From Euglena gracilis (lineage: Eukaryota > Euglenida > Euglenophyceae > Euglenales): a stretch of DNA of 64,000 nt. Numbering within the stretch: position 1 is the stretch's first letter; the number at the start of each line of letters is the position of its first letter. The stretch is taken from positions 6,583,425 to 6,647,424 of the forward strand of contig CP154954.1 of NCBI GenBank assembly GCA_039621445.1. The letters run 5' to 3'. The notes beneath the pieces were generated by a model. It had not been told where the DNA came from and made no database searches. It saw only the letters and a list, made by a program, of their open reading frames with translations. Shown here one piece after another: positions 33,601 to 39,831 of the stretch. A program made the position numbers and the translations under genes.

Positions 33601-35583
33601 AAGCTGATGGTTTTGATGGCATTTCAGAAAATTGTGGTGACAAGGTGCAACCGGCAAAGTAAGTATGCGAGGTGTTTTTTTCTCTGTTAAAGGTGTGATT
33701 CCTGCATTAGGTTCATTGCACACAAGTGGATGGGATCTAACAGTGCCACCATCAAACAATGTTGCTTGAGGTATCAAGTTGGAATAGGTGAGGGGAAGTT
33801 GTTTGTGAAAAGCATCCACGCCAAGAGGCTTGAAGAGAAAAGCACCAGTTTTGGTGTTGCCACCCACCATTGTGGTTAACATGTCATGTGCCAACCACTC
33901 TCATGAAGCGTCCCAAGAACCCCCAGCAAAAAAGACCAAAGTGGACAAGAGCCTCTCTGGCAAGAAAAAAGAAGCCTATTCCCAAAACCTTGCGTTTGCA
34001 TATTGCAACAAAAAGCTCTTTGACCTCTTTAATCCAGGGTTCGATATAAGGAGGGCGTACATGGTTTAGGTGGGGGGGTGTCCCCCTCCCCCCTCCTGAC
34101 CCGCGGGGGGGTCCGCCCCCCCCCCCCCCCTCACCTGCCAGGGGGGTCCGGACCGACCCGGGGGGGGGGGGTACCCAGGACCCCCCAAAAGGGCAATTTT
34201 TTCCTCCGGCGGAGTTTTTGGTAATTTTTTTTGTTGCAACAGCCAAATGTTTTCTTTCGGCTCCTGCACTGCACGTTTATTTGCTTGTTCTTTTGCAGCC
34301 GATGTCTCGCCAGCTTCCTTTGTTTATGTGCTGCTTGCGCTTTGATTTCGCTGGATGTCAAACTTTTGGCCCGGCGCTTTGCGCCGGGCTGAAAATCGGT
34401 CACCCGGACTGCGCCACTGTTTAGGTGGGGGGGTGTCCCCCTCCCCCCTGGCCCGCAGGGGGGGGGGGTCCGGACCACCCCCCACCTGTCCTTATATCGA
34501 ACCCTGCTTTAATCCCTGAGCACCCATTCCAAAGGACCTCCTTGGATGCGTTAGCTTGTCACGACTGCTTGCATGTTGACTGAATGATCAAAATGCATTG
34601 TTGGTATGAAAGAGTTTTAAGGCAGCTTTACCCCCCACCTATATGGCCGAAAATGGCCGAAAATGGCCGAAAATGGCAAAAATCTGGGGGTCAACTATAG
34701 GTGCTTGCCCCTGCCTAAAGGGGGTTTTTTACCCTTTAAGAGTGGGTCCCCCCCCCCCTGTGTGCCCCTGGGTGTGGATGGGTTGGCCCTCCCCCGGTTG
34801 TGCTGTGCCGGACACAGGGATCGCGCTGGATCCTCCGAGGATGAATTCTTTGCCGGGCCTCAAAGGGCACGCGGTCCTCCGCTGTTGTGGTACATCTTCC
34901 CGGGATGATTAGCGTTGCTTCGGCCGGCAGCCAAGGGACGTCATCGCCCGCCACCCCGTCGTCCGCAACCCGGCCTGAACGTCCTGACCCCCCTACAGAT
35001 CTTCAGCCAAACCGCGGGTTGGGAACGTGTTTCTAGGTATCGCTTAGGAGACGTTTCCCAAACCTTGAACCAGGGAATGGAATGGTGTGGTGCTCCTTTG
35101 GTACCCCCCCCCCCCGCCGGCTTTGTTGCATTTATTAAAAGGGCGTCTCAACATCGCCCCAGAAACCACCATTTTCCACCCCCATCCCATGGTTGCGGTG
35201 GACCATCTGTTTGTCCCGCCTGACTCTTCTTGCCCCTGAGCTTTGGTCTTTGAATGGACCCCGATGAATGCCTTTTTTTTTGGCATGTTTATTTTTGTGT
35301 TTTTTTTTTTCCCCAATTTTTAGCAAAAACCCCGTATTTTTGCGTTTTTTTTTATGGACTCCCCCCCCCTGGTGGGAGAGTCCACCGTCTCCCCCACCAG
35401 GTCTTCCCATGCACTCCGTCTTGGGGCCAACAGCATGCAGCCTGGCGGGACGGGCATGCCCCGGGCCGGGCGGTGCCCCCCGAGGAGCGGGAGTACCGGC
35501 TCGGGACGGAGGACGGGCTGCAGCGGCTGTTCGCCGGCCACACCGCCGCCGGTGTGACCCTCGCCACCGCCCTGGCCTTCTGA
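8130..35583 (+). CDS. RAB3GAP1: Rab3GAP catalytic subunit homologue, multi-exon gene (whole span)
   Basis: In other eukaryotes this protein is the catalytic half of Rab3GAP, which with RAB3GAP2 stimulates GTP hydrolysis by Rab3 and acts as an exchange factor for Rab18 on membranes. I traced 26 exons, about 1,095 codons; the human protein is 981 residues. Best matches are the N-terminal FEIADFSTVTAWER (human FEITDFTTASEWER), CLLHQ then KLQMVNACI (human CLLHQKLQMLNCCI), VTEDM, and DFVRWYSPKDF after SDMQAFKAANP (human SDMESFKAANP, DFVRWYSPRDY). Intron phases agree at nearly all junctions. Several introns begin with GC. The first exon with the start codon is missing, and the junctions around 23.4-23.9 kb and 31.7-35.4 kb are uncertain. 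The stop is TGA at 35581-35583. The family call is firm; individual exon edges are inferences. Confidence 0.93.
9274..9396 (+). CDS. RAB3GAP1: RAB3GAP1 exon: SWGGQRYELHAFG segment
   Basis: The open frame after the acceptor CTGACAG contains SWGGQRYELHAFG, which I align with the human GTWEEKSDEISFADF region. It is phase 0 at both ends. Two donors are possible, GTGCGC at 9391 and GTGCGT at 9397. The match is weak in identity but correct in order and phase. Confidence 0.55.
10342..10459 (+). CDS. RAB3GAP1: RAB3GAP1 exon: HLEVIDWFSEWQ segment
   Basis: The acceptor GATTGCGCAG opens a frame with HLEVIDWFSEWQLIFGLG, ending in phase 1 at G|GTTTCT, which fits the next exon. It fills the variable stretch before the conserved RWYG block of the family. 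Support comes from phase and position more than from similarity. Confidence 0.5.
10572..10723 (+). CDS. RAB3GAP1: RAB3GAP1 exon: RRYFSLPRLLLLRP block
   Basis: VCRRYFSLPRLLLLRP aligns with human VRWYGLREFVVIAP, and LVYACGCAKVDWPCFVEQ with SIALGNTGCQVPLFVQI. The acceptor is CTCAG at 10571 or GCAG at 10574; both give the same phase. The donor is CAG|GTTTGC. Confidence 0.8.
10724..11960. other. Rab3GAP intron with AT-rich microsatellite
   Basis: From 11130 to 11370 the sequence is nearly pure A/T, built of ATATTATATA variants. A segment ending at 11042 (CTGTATTGAACCCTG) resembles the right end of the CAGGG-type small elements described at 34 and 38 kb, but no left end is visible. From 11530 to 11700 it carries degenerate CCCTAA-like and TTAGGG-like words. 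No exon is seen except near its end. Confidence 0.6.
11961..12032 (+). CDS. RAB3GAP1: RAB3GAP1 exon: ELAIRWRIYAF segment
   Basis: A 24-codon phase-0 exon between ATGGCCAG and GCACAG|GTTTCT. ELAIRWRIYAF aligns with the human QIHHKWRRMYVGE stretch that directly follows the previous block. Codon use is less GC-rich than in the neighbouring exons. Confidence 0.65.
12056..12224 (+). CDS. RAB3GAP1: RAB3GAP1 exon: NGVKLKLNKTRL to HLHSLGH segment
   Basis: It opens after TTGTTGAG in phase 0 and ends in phase 1 at a strong donor, GTAAGC. NGVKLKLNKTRL and the later PHLHSLGHSRLAQ fit the human GVRTDFEMVHLRKVPNQYTHLSGLLDIF region. A (CA)n tract lies about 100 bp downstream in the intron. Confidence 0.65.
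12637..12770 (+). CDS. RAB3GAP1: RAB3GAP1 exon: YSIAGYAAEDWQE block
   Basis: The acceptor TCCCCGAACAG gives a phase-1 start that fits the previous exon. The peptide has a proline run, then VSAQHSYSIAGYAAEDWQE, aligned with human VSIAIRFTYVLQDWQQ, the membrane-proximal conserved block. The donor is CCG|GTGTGC, phase 0. Confidence 0.78.
13306..13492 (+). CDS. RAB3GAP1: RAB3GAP1 exon: DPIEQLRCELRWP block
   Basis: After the acceptor TTTTGCCAG, the frame includes SMTWGTTADPIEQLRCELRW, aligned with human ACEDPISELHLATTWPHLTEG. It ends in phase 1 at G|GTTTTA. An arginine-rich 20-residue N-terminal part has no clear counterpart. Confidence 0.78.
13799..13953 (+). CDS. RAB3GAP1: RAB3GAP1 exon: AYSRCWTNGQGDWV block
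   Basis: The acceptor is a 13-T tract ending in AG. The phase-1 join gives AYSRCWTNGQGDWV, aligned with human VYSDLDPIQAPHWSV, followed by VLEKFLNPCCDQL against CLLGDFVTEFFK. The GDWxCxxC look of a RanBP2 zinc finger is judged coincidental. The donor is CAG|GTGCGT. Confidence 0.75.
14967..15080 (+). CDS. RAB3GAP1: RAB3GAP1 exon: variable linker (YLAASASGRFQ)
   Basis: The acceptor GGACTTAG gives a 38-codon phase-0 exon, YLAASASGRFQ to VREFLSGRSHGP, ending at CCC|GTGCGT. It falls in the poorly conserved middle of the protein, so it rests on codon bias, frame and phase. Confidence 0.6.
15366..15448 (+). CDS. RAB3GAP1: RAB3GAP1 exon: TPIDSITMPPFETP segment
   Basis: After the pyrimidine-rich acceptor CCCTTTCTTCAG the frame reads FTPIDSITMPPFETP, plausibly the family's short VPIHKLSVSNMV region. 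It ends in phase 2 at GG|GTTTTG, matching the phase of the exon at 17230. A separate open stretch at 15504-15610 (VVLEHQYQAQGLSDRDF) could be a further exon but cannot be joined cleanly. Confidence 0.5.
15449..17229. other. Rab3GAP intron with long AT microsatellite
   Basis: A short stretch at 15630-15710 repeats CCCCCCAGGA. A GAAGCGAAG-type repeat lies at 16020-16060. From 16565 to 17190 the intron is a long AT-rich tandem array of TATTACA and TATTATA variants, which ends 40 bp before the next exon. A possible unplaced exon lies at 15504-15610. Confidence 0.65.
17230..17410 (+). CDS. RAB3GAP1: RAB3GAP1 exon: RKQCDVLVATGRDAG segment
   Basis: The exon runs from TTTAG to GAGGAGCAG|GTGCCC, 60 complete codons after one leading base. 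It reads IIGFPARPIHRECV through CDVLVATGRDAG to LLTEEQ. Strong GC3 bias begins abruptly after an AT-rich microsatellite intron. It has no direct counterpart in human; it lies just before the PLNNDVLNTILLFLF-like block. Confidence 0.65.
17580..17584. repeat. Left target-site duplication (ATGCT)
   Basis: ATGCT immediately precedes the left terminal CTTAGGCGG of the 2,993-bp element and is repeated at 20578-20582. Confidence 0.85.
18260..18780. repeat. Internal GCGCGCAT/ATGCGCGC palindrome array, left block
   Basis: At least eight units of the type TGATGCGCGCATTTGCGCAA, in both orientations and with irregular spacing, alternate with unique DNA. Each unit is itself palindromic (GCGCAAATGCGC, GCGCGC). 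Such arrays are typical of transposase-binding subterminal repeats, but binding here is only inferred. Confidence 0.75.
19740..20200. repeat. Internal GCGCGCAT/ATGCGCGC palindrome array, right block
   Basis: The same units as the left block, at 19745, 19833, 19885, 19990, 20025, 20060, 20120 and 20155, again in both orientations. Final copies lie in the right terminal repeat near 20520. The placement towards both ends supports one bounded element. Confidence 0.75.
20578..20582. repeat. Right target-site duplication (ATGCT)
   Basis: ATGCT immediately follows the right terminal CCGCCTAAG, identical to 17580-17584. Confidence 0.85.
20821..20977 (+). CDS. RAB3GAP1: RAB3GAP1 exon: ALEYVQAVFSPSLQ block
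   Basis: A clean acceptor (CCCCCGTCTCAG) and consensus donor G|GTGAGT. ALEYVQAVFSPSLQCLPPEG fits human VLNTILLFLFPDA; a proline-rich linker follows. It ends in phase 1. Confidence 0.78.
21667..21764 (+). CDS. RAB3GAP1: RAB3GAP1 exon: RPGSAHALLAYQAAQ segment
   Basis: The acceptor ACAAACAG restores phase 1, and the exon ends CAG|GTGGTC in phase 0. LRPGSAHALLAYQAAQ sits where human has APSDSLTYKLALCLC, just before the LWQEF block. A possible extra mini-exon at 21071-21101 would keep the same phase. Confidence 0.55.
22766..22915 (+). CDS. RAB3GAP1: RAB3GAP1 exon: VLRLWRRFAEAVR to CLLHQ block, GC donor
   Basis: VAAVLRLWRRFAEAVRLFWE aligns with human GVAHLWQEFVLEMRFRWE, and GPPDWSSCLLHQ with GPPDLRCCLLHQ, one of the best matches in the gene. 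The family requires the next residues to be KLQM, found in the next exon in phase 0. The junction is therefore CAG|GCGTGT, a GC donor. Confidence 0.9.
23344..23385 (+). CDS. RAB3GAP1: RAB3GAP1 exon: KLQMVNACIAQQRT
   Basis: A 14-codon exon after CACACACAG, aligned with human KLQMLNCCIERK and directly continuing CLLHQ from the previous exon. The donor may be ACG|GTGGTT. Its phase does not fit the next exon, so its 3' edge is uncertain or a small exon is missing. Confidence 0.82.
23964..24009 (+). CDS. RAB3GAP1: RAB3GAP1 exon: acidic DGWDLDLGDEDIE segment
   Basis: ETDGWDLDLGDEDIE fits the acidic DSWSDSEEEFFECLSD stretch of human RAB3GAP1. The donor is GAG|GTGTGC, phase 0. The acceptor is CTCACCAG or the earlier CAAGGCAG at 23939. 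Confidence 0.7.
24830..26440. repeat. 1.6-kb CA/CT-rich low-complexity tract in a Rab3GAP intron
   Basis: The plus strand changes from CACACACC arrays (24830-25150) to CTCACACTCACA (25150-25330), then CTCTCACGCACG mixtures up to about 26200, and back to CACGCACA near 26440. It is strongly strand-asymmetric, with almost no G or T in the first part. The 461-codon His/Thr/Ser frame across it is an artefact of the repeat. Confidence 0.85.
26473..26658 (+). CDS. RAB3GAP1: RAB3GAP1 exon: GRLGALRPLGDAALLRSGRA block
   Basis: The exon starts after CTCCTCCAG. GRLGALRPLGDAALLRSGRA and the following LFIPP align with human GRLYQHGKLTLLHNGEPLYIPV, placing it just before the MTEDL block. The donor is AAG|GTGGCC, phase 0. 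The first 25 residues are a low-complexity Ala/Pro/Ser linker. Confidence 0.85.
27630..27746 (+). CDS. RAB3GAP1: RAB3GAP1 exon: VTEDMVGQQQEVFSRLGTS block, GC donor
   Basis: VTEDMVGQQQEVFSRLGTS aligns with human MTEDLLEEQSEVLAKLGTS, and RLRTRLQTGSLQ with HLRARMQSACLL. The next residues must be SDM, which open the following exon in phase 0, so the donor is CAG|GCGTGT, the same GC donor as at 22916. Confidence 0.93.
28362..28533 (+). CDS. RAB3GAP1: RAB3GAP1 exon: SDMQAFKAANP to FVRWYSPKDF block
   Basis: The most diagnostic exon. SDMQAFKAANPFDPCLVDF followed by VRWYSPKDF matches the core catalytic-subunit signature (human SDMESFKAANP and DFVRWYSPRDY). The acceptor is TTCTCAACCACAG. The exon ends in phase 1 at CACT|GTGCGC, which fits the next exon. 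The tail after the signature (FSAARLADFDREHGLNTG) is lineage-specific. Confidence 0.95.
28897..28970 (+). CDS. RAB3GAP1: RAB3GAP1 exon: RLSARMQEPGNVW block, GC donor
   Basis: RLSARMQEPGNVWQVLWEES aligns with human ELSARMKIPSNMWVEAWETA. Reading on hits TGA within six codons. Joining at TCTGCG|GCGCTC gives WEESARPVSEQRQ, which fits human WETAKPIPARRQ, so this is a third GC donor. The acceptor is TCTCAAACGAG. Confidence 0.88.
29104..29365. mobile_element. hAT-type MITE, 262 bp, TSD TTCTCCAT
   Basis: It starts CAGGGTTTTTTTTTAGTC and ends GTCTTAAAAAAAAGCCCCTG, an imperfect inverted pair. The 8-bp TTCTCCAT occurs on both sides (29096-29103, 29366-29373). Inside are the palindrome GCGCCGAAGGCGCC and inverted C/G runs. 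An 8-bp duplication with CAGGG ends is characteristic of hAT elements. It lies in the Rab3GAP intron before exon 29990. Confidence 0.85.
29990..30079 (+). CDS. RAB3GAP1: RAB3GAP1 exon: RPVSEQRQGFDAVREANVAL block
   Basis: RPVSEQRQGFDAVREANVAL aligns with human KPIPARRQRRLFDDTREAEKVLHYL. The acceptor GGGGGTCAG follows a G run. The exon ends GTGCCCGAG|GTGTTG in phase 0. Confidence 0.88.
30421..30581 (+). CDS. RAB3GAP1: RAB3GAP1 exon: VLQCLADHWVVMAFAALAHA block
   Basis: VLQCLADHWVVMAFAALAHA fits human LARHLLPCVIHAAVLKVKEE, followed by an Ala/Arg-rich helix. The acceptor is CATGCACAG. The donor AG|GTGTGC gives phase 2, which fits the next exon exactly. Confidence 0.85.
30795..30866. repeat. Degenerate CCCTAA-like stretch
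   Basis: The words TAACCC, CTAACCCTAA and CCTAATCCTAACCC follow one another over about 70 bp in a Rab3GAP intron. It could be an old interstitial telomere-type repeat or a chance C/A-rich stretch; the units are not in perfect register. Confidence 0.45.
31318..31530. repeat. Interspersed repeat family, copy 2
   Basis: Similar to 3415-3830: the blocks GGGGGGAACACAAATGCGG, TTTTGGCAAAATTTG and CCTGGGGGAGCACCTGAAGG occur in the same order. It sits about 100 bp upstream of the Rab3GAP exon at 31635. Confidence 0.65.
31635..31739 (+). CDS. RAB3GAP1: RAB3GAP1 exon: RYAEVCDRLDAAEAAGAAA helix
   Basis: It starts with the single base completing an Arg codon after CCCCGACAG. YAEVCDRLDAAEAAGAAAVS followed by LLARFG fits human KKLEEIIHQITNVEALIARARSLKAKFG. 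The 3' edge is a guess: no GT donor is near, and a GC donor at GACGC|GCCTCT would suit the next exon. Confidence 0.75.
32213..32342 (+). CDS. RAB3GAP1: RAB3GAP1 exon: SLVSRILDSEVTRLLEATVE segment
   Basis: SLVSRILDSEVTRLL resembles human RFVSCLLEQPEVLV, the next block expected, and an acidic helix with WHAMARPQLSR follows. The acceptor is GGTGCACAG. The donor is AAG|GTTTAG, or GTACCC at 32321. Confidence 0.6.
33105..33360. repeat. 18-bp minisatellite GCAGATGCTGGACAAGAT
   Basis: About 13 variant copies of an 18-mer keep an open frame encoding DADAGQ/DTGQDV-type repeats. It has no splice sites I can join to the Rab3GAP exons and lies in an intron. The open frame follows from the repeat length being a multiple of three. 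Confidence 0.8.
33389..33547 (+). pseudogene. Decayed hAT-like transposase C-terminus
   Basis: The frame reads CSAAQAERTFSQFRHIQTDD then RLNMTDEILHQGFF and stops at 33545. It resembles the C-terminal dimerisation motif of hAT transposases (Ser-Ala-Ala-x-x-Glu-Arg-x-Phe-Ser, followed by an Arg-Leu step). Nothing else of the enzyme is seen upstream, where a minisatellite interrupts. Codon use is balanced, unlike the GC-rich host exons. Confidence 0.55.
34035..34506. mobile_element. hAT-type MITE, 472 bp, TSD CTTTAATC
   Basis: It begins CAGGGTTCGATATAAGGA and ends TCCTTATATCGAACCCTG, an exact 18-bp inverted pair. CTTTAATC is duplicated at 34027-34034 and 34507-34514. The block GTTTAGGTGGGGGGGTGTCC occurs near both ends in the same direction. 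The central GCGCTTTGCGCCGGG is a further palindrome. It is in a Rab3GAP intron. Confidence 0.92.
35401..35583 (+). CDS. RAB3GAP1: RAB3GAP1 last exon with stop
   Basis: A strong acceptor (CCGTCTCCCCCACCAG) opens a frame whose end, VPPEEREYRLGTEDGLQRLF and on to LATALAF-stop, aligns with the human C-terminus (PPPAGREFILRT and a short hydrophobic tail). The TGA is at 35581-35583. The exon starts in phase 0, which fits the 32342 donor, but a small exon may lie between (for example near 34.9 kb, PRDVIARHPVVRN). Confidence 0.72.
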   Translation, partial: VFPCTPSWGQQHAAWRDGHAPGRAVPPEEREYRLGTEDGLQRLFAGHTAAGVTLATALAF

Positions 35584-37673
35584 CCTCCCCTGCCCTCTCA
35601 CTGACCAGTGCGGTCCGCCGGCTTCCGCTTGCCACTGCAGCGCCGCGTGCCATCCAAGAGCTGTGGGCTGCCCTCCCCCCACAGTCTATTGGCGGATGGA
35701 GCGTGGCAGGGCAGGGGACTGCGCGAGCATCAGTGCGGTGTACAGTGTAGCCGTGGCGAGACACGGGGAGGGTGTTGGGCAGGCATTTGGGCCGGTACAC
35801 GCCAAGCCACGGCCTGAGCATGGCCATGCCCATGCTCTGTCTATCTAGATATCTCTACCTATCTAGCCATGTCCATGGTGTCGGGGGGGGGGGAGGCGAA
35901 TGGCAGTAATTGCCTCCTGTTTGCCAATCCTGTGTTCCGGCCAACACAGCCTCCTGCCCTGCGACAGGTGCGCCGTTGGCACAAATCCTCTGCGACCCAA
36001 TCACGCTGGCTCCAGTGGGCACCCGCAAGGGTTCACGTGCTCAATTGTGTTCTTGGTTTGCGAGAATTTAGGGCTCTCATAATTCATTGCTGCCTGAAGT
36101 GCGGAGTTGAACATGGGTGCCATATTCTTCAACCGTTGCTGGGGAGTCTGCCATTGCCAGTAATATGTTTTGTGTGGAAAAAATTCCCCCGACGGATGAA
36201 ATGTCCTCAGGTGCACTCCACTGTGTCTCCCAAACCATGAAAAAAGCAAACAATGGCCTTTGAATAATCTGCACAGCTAACTGCAGAATAAGGAAGACTA
36301 CAGAATCCAGGAAAGTCTGGATTTCAGTGTGTCAAATCCTGCCCCACTTACAACTCCCTCATTGTTACAGAGTGCGGCTTGGTGTTCGACCCTGATGGGG
36401 TTTTATCGAGAAGATTCAATGCTCCTCTGGAATTTCGACATTTTTGACCACAAAATAGGTCAAAAATGGGCGAAAATGGGTTGGAAAAGGGCTGAGAAGT
36501 AATTGTCAGTTTTTTTGGACATTTTTGCAGTTTCGATTCTTTTTGGTACCTGGTTCGACCCCGGACCCCGGACCCCTGGGGGGGGGTGGAGGGGGGTCAG
36601 CCAGATTTTCCAGCCTCTGAGCTGGACCCCCTGGAAGGGGGGGGGTCGATAAAAAGTGCCCTAGTGGGGAGCGGCTTTCTGTGAGTGGCGTTCATAAGTG
36701 GAAGTGTTTGTGCAGTACATCTGAGTTGGTCAAAAAAGTGTCTCAGTTGTTGCACCACATACCCGAGGCAATGGACAAGACACTTGCATATGCACCTGCG
36801 GGGTTTACAAGACGCAAATCCATAACGAGCAACCTAGTTTCGGGAGAGTTGCCGGAGCGATTTGGGGCAGGTGAGACCGAGCGCTGGACGATACCATTGA
36901 CTTCGACTTAAAATGTTGGTTGCACAATCGCGCAAAGGGACTATTCGCTCAAATGCGCATACGGCAGGCTTCTTTTTTCCAACCTGGGGGAGAGGGGGGG
37001 ACGCCATGGGGCATGCCCACAGCAGGAACCCCCCACCCCAGGAGATCGGCTTTGGGTCCCGGTGCTTACCAACTTTCCAATTTTCCCTTGAAAATGACCA
37101 TTTTCAGGCCCCGCGCCGGGGGGCGCGCCGGGGGGGGGGGGTCAATAACAGAAACACCCCAAAAACCTGACCCCTCCGGGGGGTCGAAAGTGTCCTGCCC
37201 CCCCTACCTGCCCATAGCATCCACCCCCTGGGGGTGAACTTCCTTTAAAAGGAGCCTGGCACAGGACTACTTGCACAACAGTGGGAACAAAGTGGAGGTT
37301 TTCCACGATTGCGCCAGTGATTCCTTTGCGCATTCAGCTGATGGATTTGCTGCAATTATGTGAATACTTGCACACGATGAATCATTAAAAGTTAAACGTG
37401 ACAAAAGACCCATTTCCTGGGCCCCATATGGGCTGCGGCAATTGAGTCTGTGAAAAACCGTTGCATTACCTCTGACTCTCTCCTGTTCCCTATTCTAATT
37501 TAAAAAACACGGCAATTCAAGATTTTGTTCCTGAAAAAAAAAAGAGTTGAAAAGTGTCCTCCAGTCCCAGCAGGCGCAGTACTCACTCCCCCACCCCTGC
37601 CTGCCACCCGCCCACCCCTCCACACACACACACACACACACACGCAGGCACCCCTCCCCCTCCCCCGGGCGCC
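35584..37673. other. Intergenic region between Rab3GAP and zinc-knuckle genes
   Basis: No exon is supported. 36420-36650 shares with 41990-42360 a block of AAAATGGG repeats, then GTTTTTTTGGACATTTTTGCA and CAGCCTCTGAGCTG, another dispersed family. A 76-codon frame at 36681-36911 (LVKKVSQLLHHIPEAMDKTL) has balanced codon use and no family I recognise. Any promoter of the next gene would lie at the right end, beside a (CA)10 tract at 37622. Confidence 0.55.
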
Positions 37674-37819
37674 ATGCCGAAGTACGCCCCGGACTTCTGG
37701 CGCAACAACTACCTCGACATGTCCTCCGCCGGCGGGGGCGACGCGGTGTGGCAGACGATGGGCGCCACCGCGAAGCCCGCCGCGGAGGGCCAGGCCGCGG
37801 GCAGCAGTGCCTACGACAC
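37674..37819 (+). CDS. Zinc-knuckle gene exon 1 with start codon
   Basis: The ATG at 37674 sits in a good context (GCGCCATGC) after a (CA)n tract. The frame MPKYAPDFWRNNYLDMSSAG is very GC3-rich and ends TACGACAC|GTGTGC in phase 2. It is not recognised as a known domain. It could instead be the first exon of a separate small gene. Confidence 0.65.
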
Positions 37820-39800
37820 GTGTGCAGGGTGGGGCCAGTCGGAATGTGCGAGTGTCCCTTTTTTGGCACGCAACCCAGCCGACCTTTCCCACTTTCGTTT
37901 CGACAGGATGGAATCCCGCATAAACCTGAATTTTTGTCACCCTTGTGACCACCCTTCGGAAGGAACATGCAGGTCATGTTGGTAAGTACAATTGTTCCAG
38001 GGCAGTTTCTCATTGAGGACAGTTACCCCAGGTGGGGGGAGGTGGGGGGAGGATAATTGAAATGGGTTGTCATAGAATTTGAGGACAGTTGGGGATGGAT
38101 GTTCAGAAAAAGGGGACGGTGCAACGCATTTTGAAGTCCGATTTTTAAACAAGCTGCAACCCGACCAGGGTTTGATATAAGGAGGGTGTTCGGGGTTTAG
38201 GCGGGCCCTCCTGGACCAGAGGGGGGCGTCCGGACCCCCCACCTGCCAAGAGGGGTCTGGACCCACCGGGGGGGGGTAACCGGGACCCCCCCCCCCCAAA
38301 GGTCAACTTTTCCTTCCGGCGCTTCTGCAACCCGACCAGGGTTTGATACAAGGAGGGTGTTCGGGGTTTAGGCGGGCCCTCCTGGACCGGAGGGGGGCGT
38401 TCGGACCCCCCACCTGCCAAGAGGGGTCTGGACCCACCGGGGGGGGGGGGTAACCGGGACCCCTCCCCAAAGGTCAACTTTTCCTTCCGGCGCTTTGCGC
38501 CTTTTTTTTTTGCATTTTTTGACAAATTTTTGCCCAAAAATTGCCCAAAATGGCACTTTTGGCCGTTTTTGGTGGGCCAGACCGAAAATTTTTGGTGCTG
38601 GGCCAAAAATCAGCGACTCCCAGACCGTGCCACTGTTTAGGTGGGGGGGGGGTGTCCCCCACCTGCCCTTTTATCAAACCTGAACCCAACCTGATGATTT
38701 ATGTTTGATTACCGCCAATTTAACATCATTTGCTTTGTGCCACTGATCCACTAGATGATTCATGGACTCGTTGGTGGGTGACGTTGTGTGTGGAAATGTT
38801 TTTGAAGTGTGTCTGGGCAAAGATGACGGGAAACAAAGATGACGGGAAACAAAGATGGCCATCCAGTATTTCTCGTCATTTCTTCCCATCTTTTCTTCCT
38901 GTCTTTTTTTCCCATCAGTTTTTTTCCGTCAGTTTTTTTCTGTCAGTTTCTCCCGTCTTTTTCCTTGCCGTTTTTTTTTTCATGGGTTTTCCAGTCCTTT
39001 TTTTCTGTCAATTTTTCCCGTCATTTTCCCCGTCATTTTTTCCTGTCATTTTTGTCCCCCCTCCCCAGCCTGGGGTCCCTCCGCCCTGGCACCACAAGGG
39101 GCTGCTCAGCCTGGCGAAGACACACGCCGCGGCGGCGGGGCTAGGGGTTTTCTAAAGCTGGAGGGGACCCTACCCCCCCAGGAGCCAGCACCTTTTTTCC
39201 AGCCAGCACCTCCCAGCCCCCCCCCCCCCCCAGGGGGTCCGCTGACAGAAAGTTCAGGCCAGCCGGTGAAGAAGCCAGAATGGCAAACATTCTTGAAAAA
39301 TGAAAAATGGTGGGAAATGGCGTTTTTGGGTGGGTTTGGGGGTTTTCCCTCCAAAAATGCAAACCCAGCTGGCTTTCGGCTTTTTTTTTGGCTTTTTTTT
39401 GGGATACCTGCCGGGTCCAGCTTCCAGCTGGCTGGACCCCCCCACTGGACCCCCACCCCCAGGGGGGGTCCAGCCAACTCCTTCTTCCAGCTGGCCCATG
39501 GGACCCCCCCCCCCCCAGGTCCTTAAGATAACCCCTGGGCGGGGCAGGTGGCGGCTACGAAGGGGACGTGCAAGCGCTGCGGCGCCACAGGCCACCTCAC
39601 GTTCCAGTGCCGCGGTGAGGCCGGCGCCCGGATAGACTGGCCGCTGGTGTTTGCTTTGTATTTCCAATTAACATTCCAAGCCCTAAAGTCACTTCCTCTG
39701 CAAGTTTGCTTCTTCTTCTTCTTCTTCTTCTTCTTCTCTTCTTCTTCTTCTTCTTCTTCTTCTTCTTCTTCTTCTTCTTCTTCTTCTTCTTCTTCTTCTT

Positions 39801-39831
<31 letters not shown>

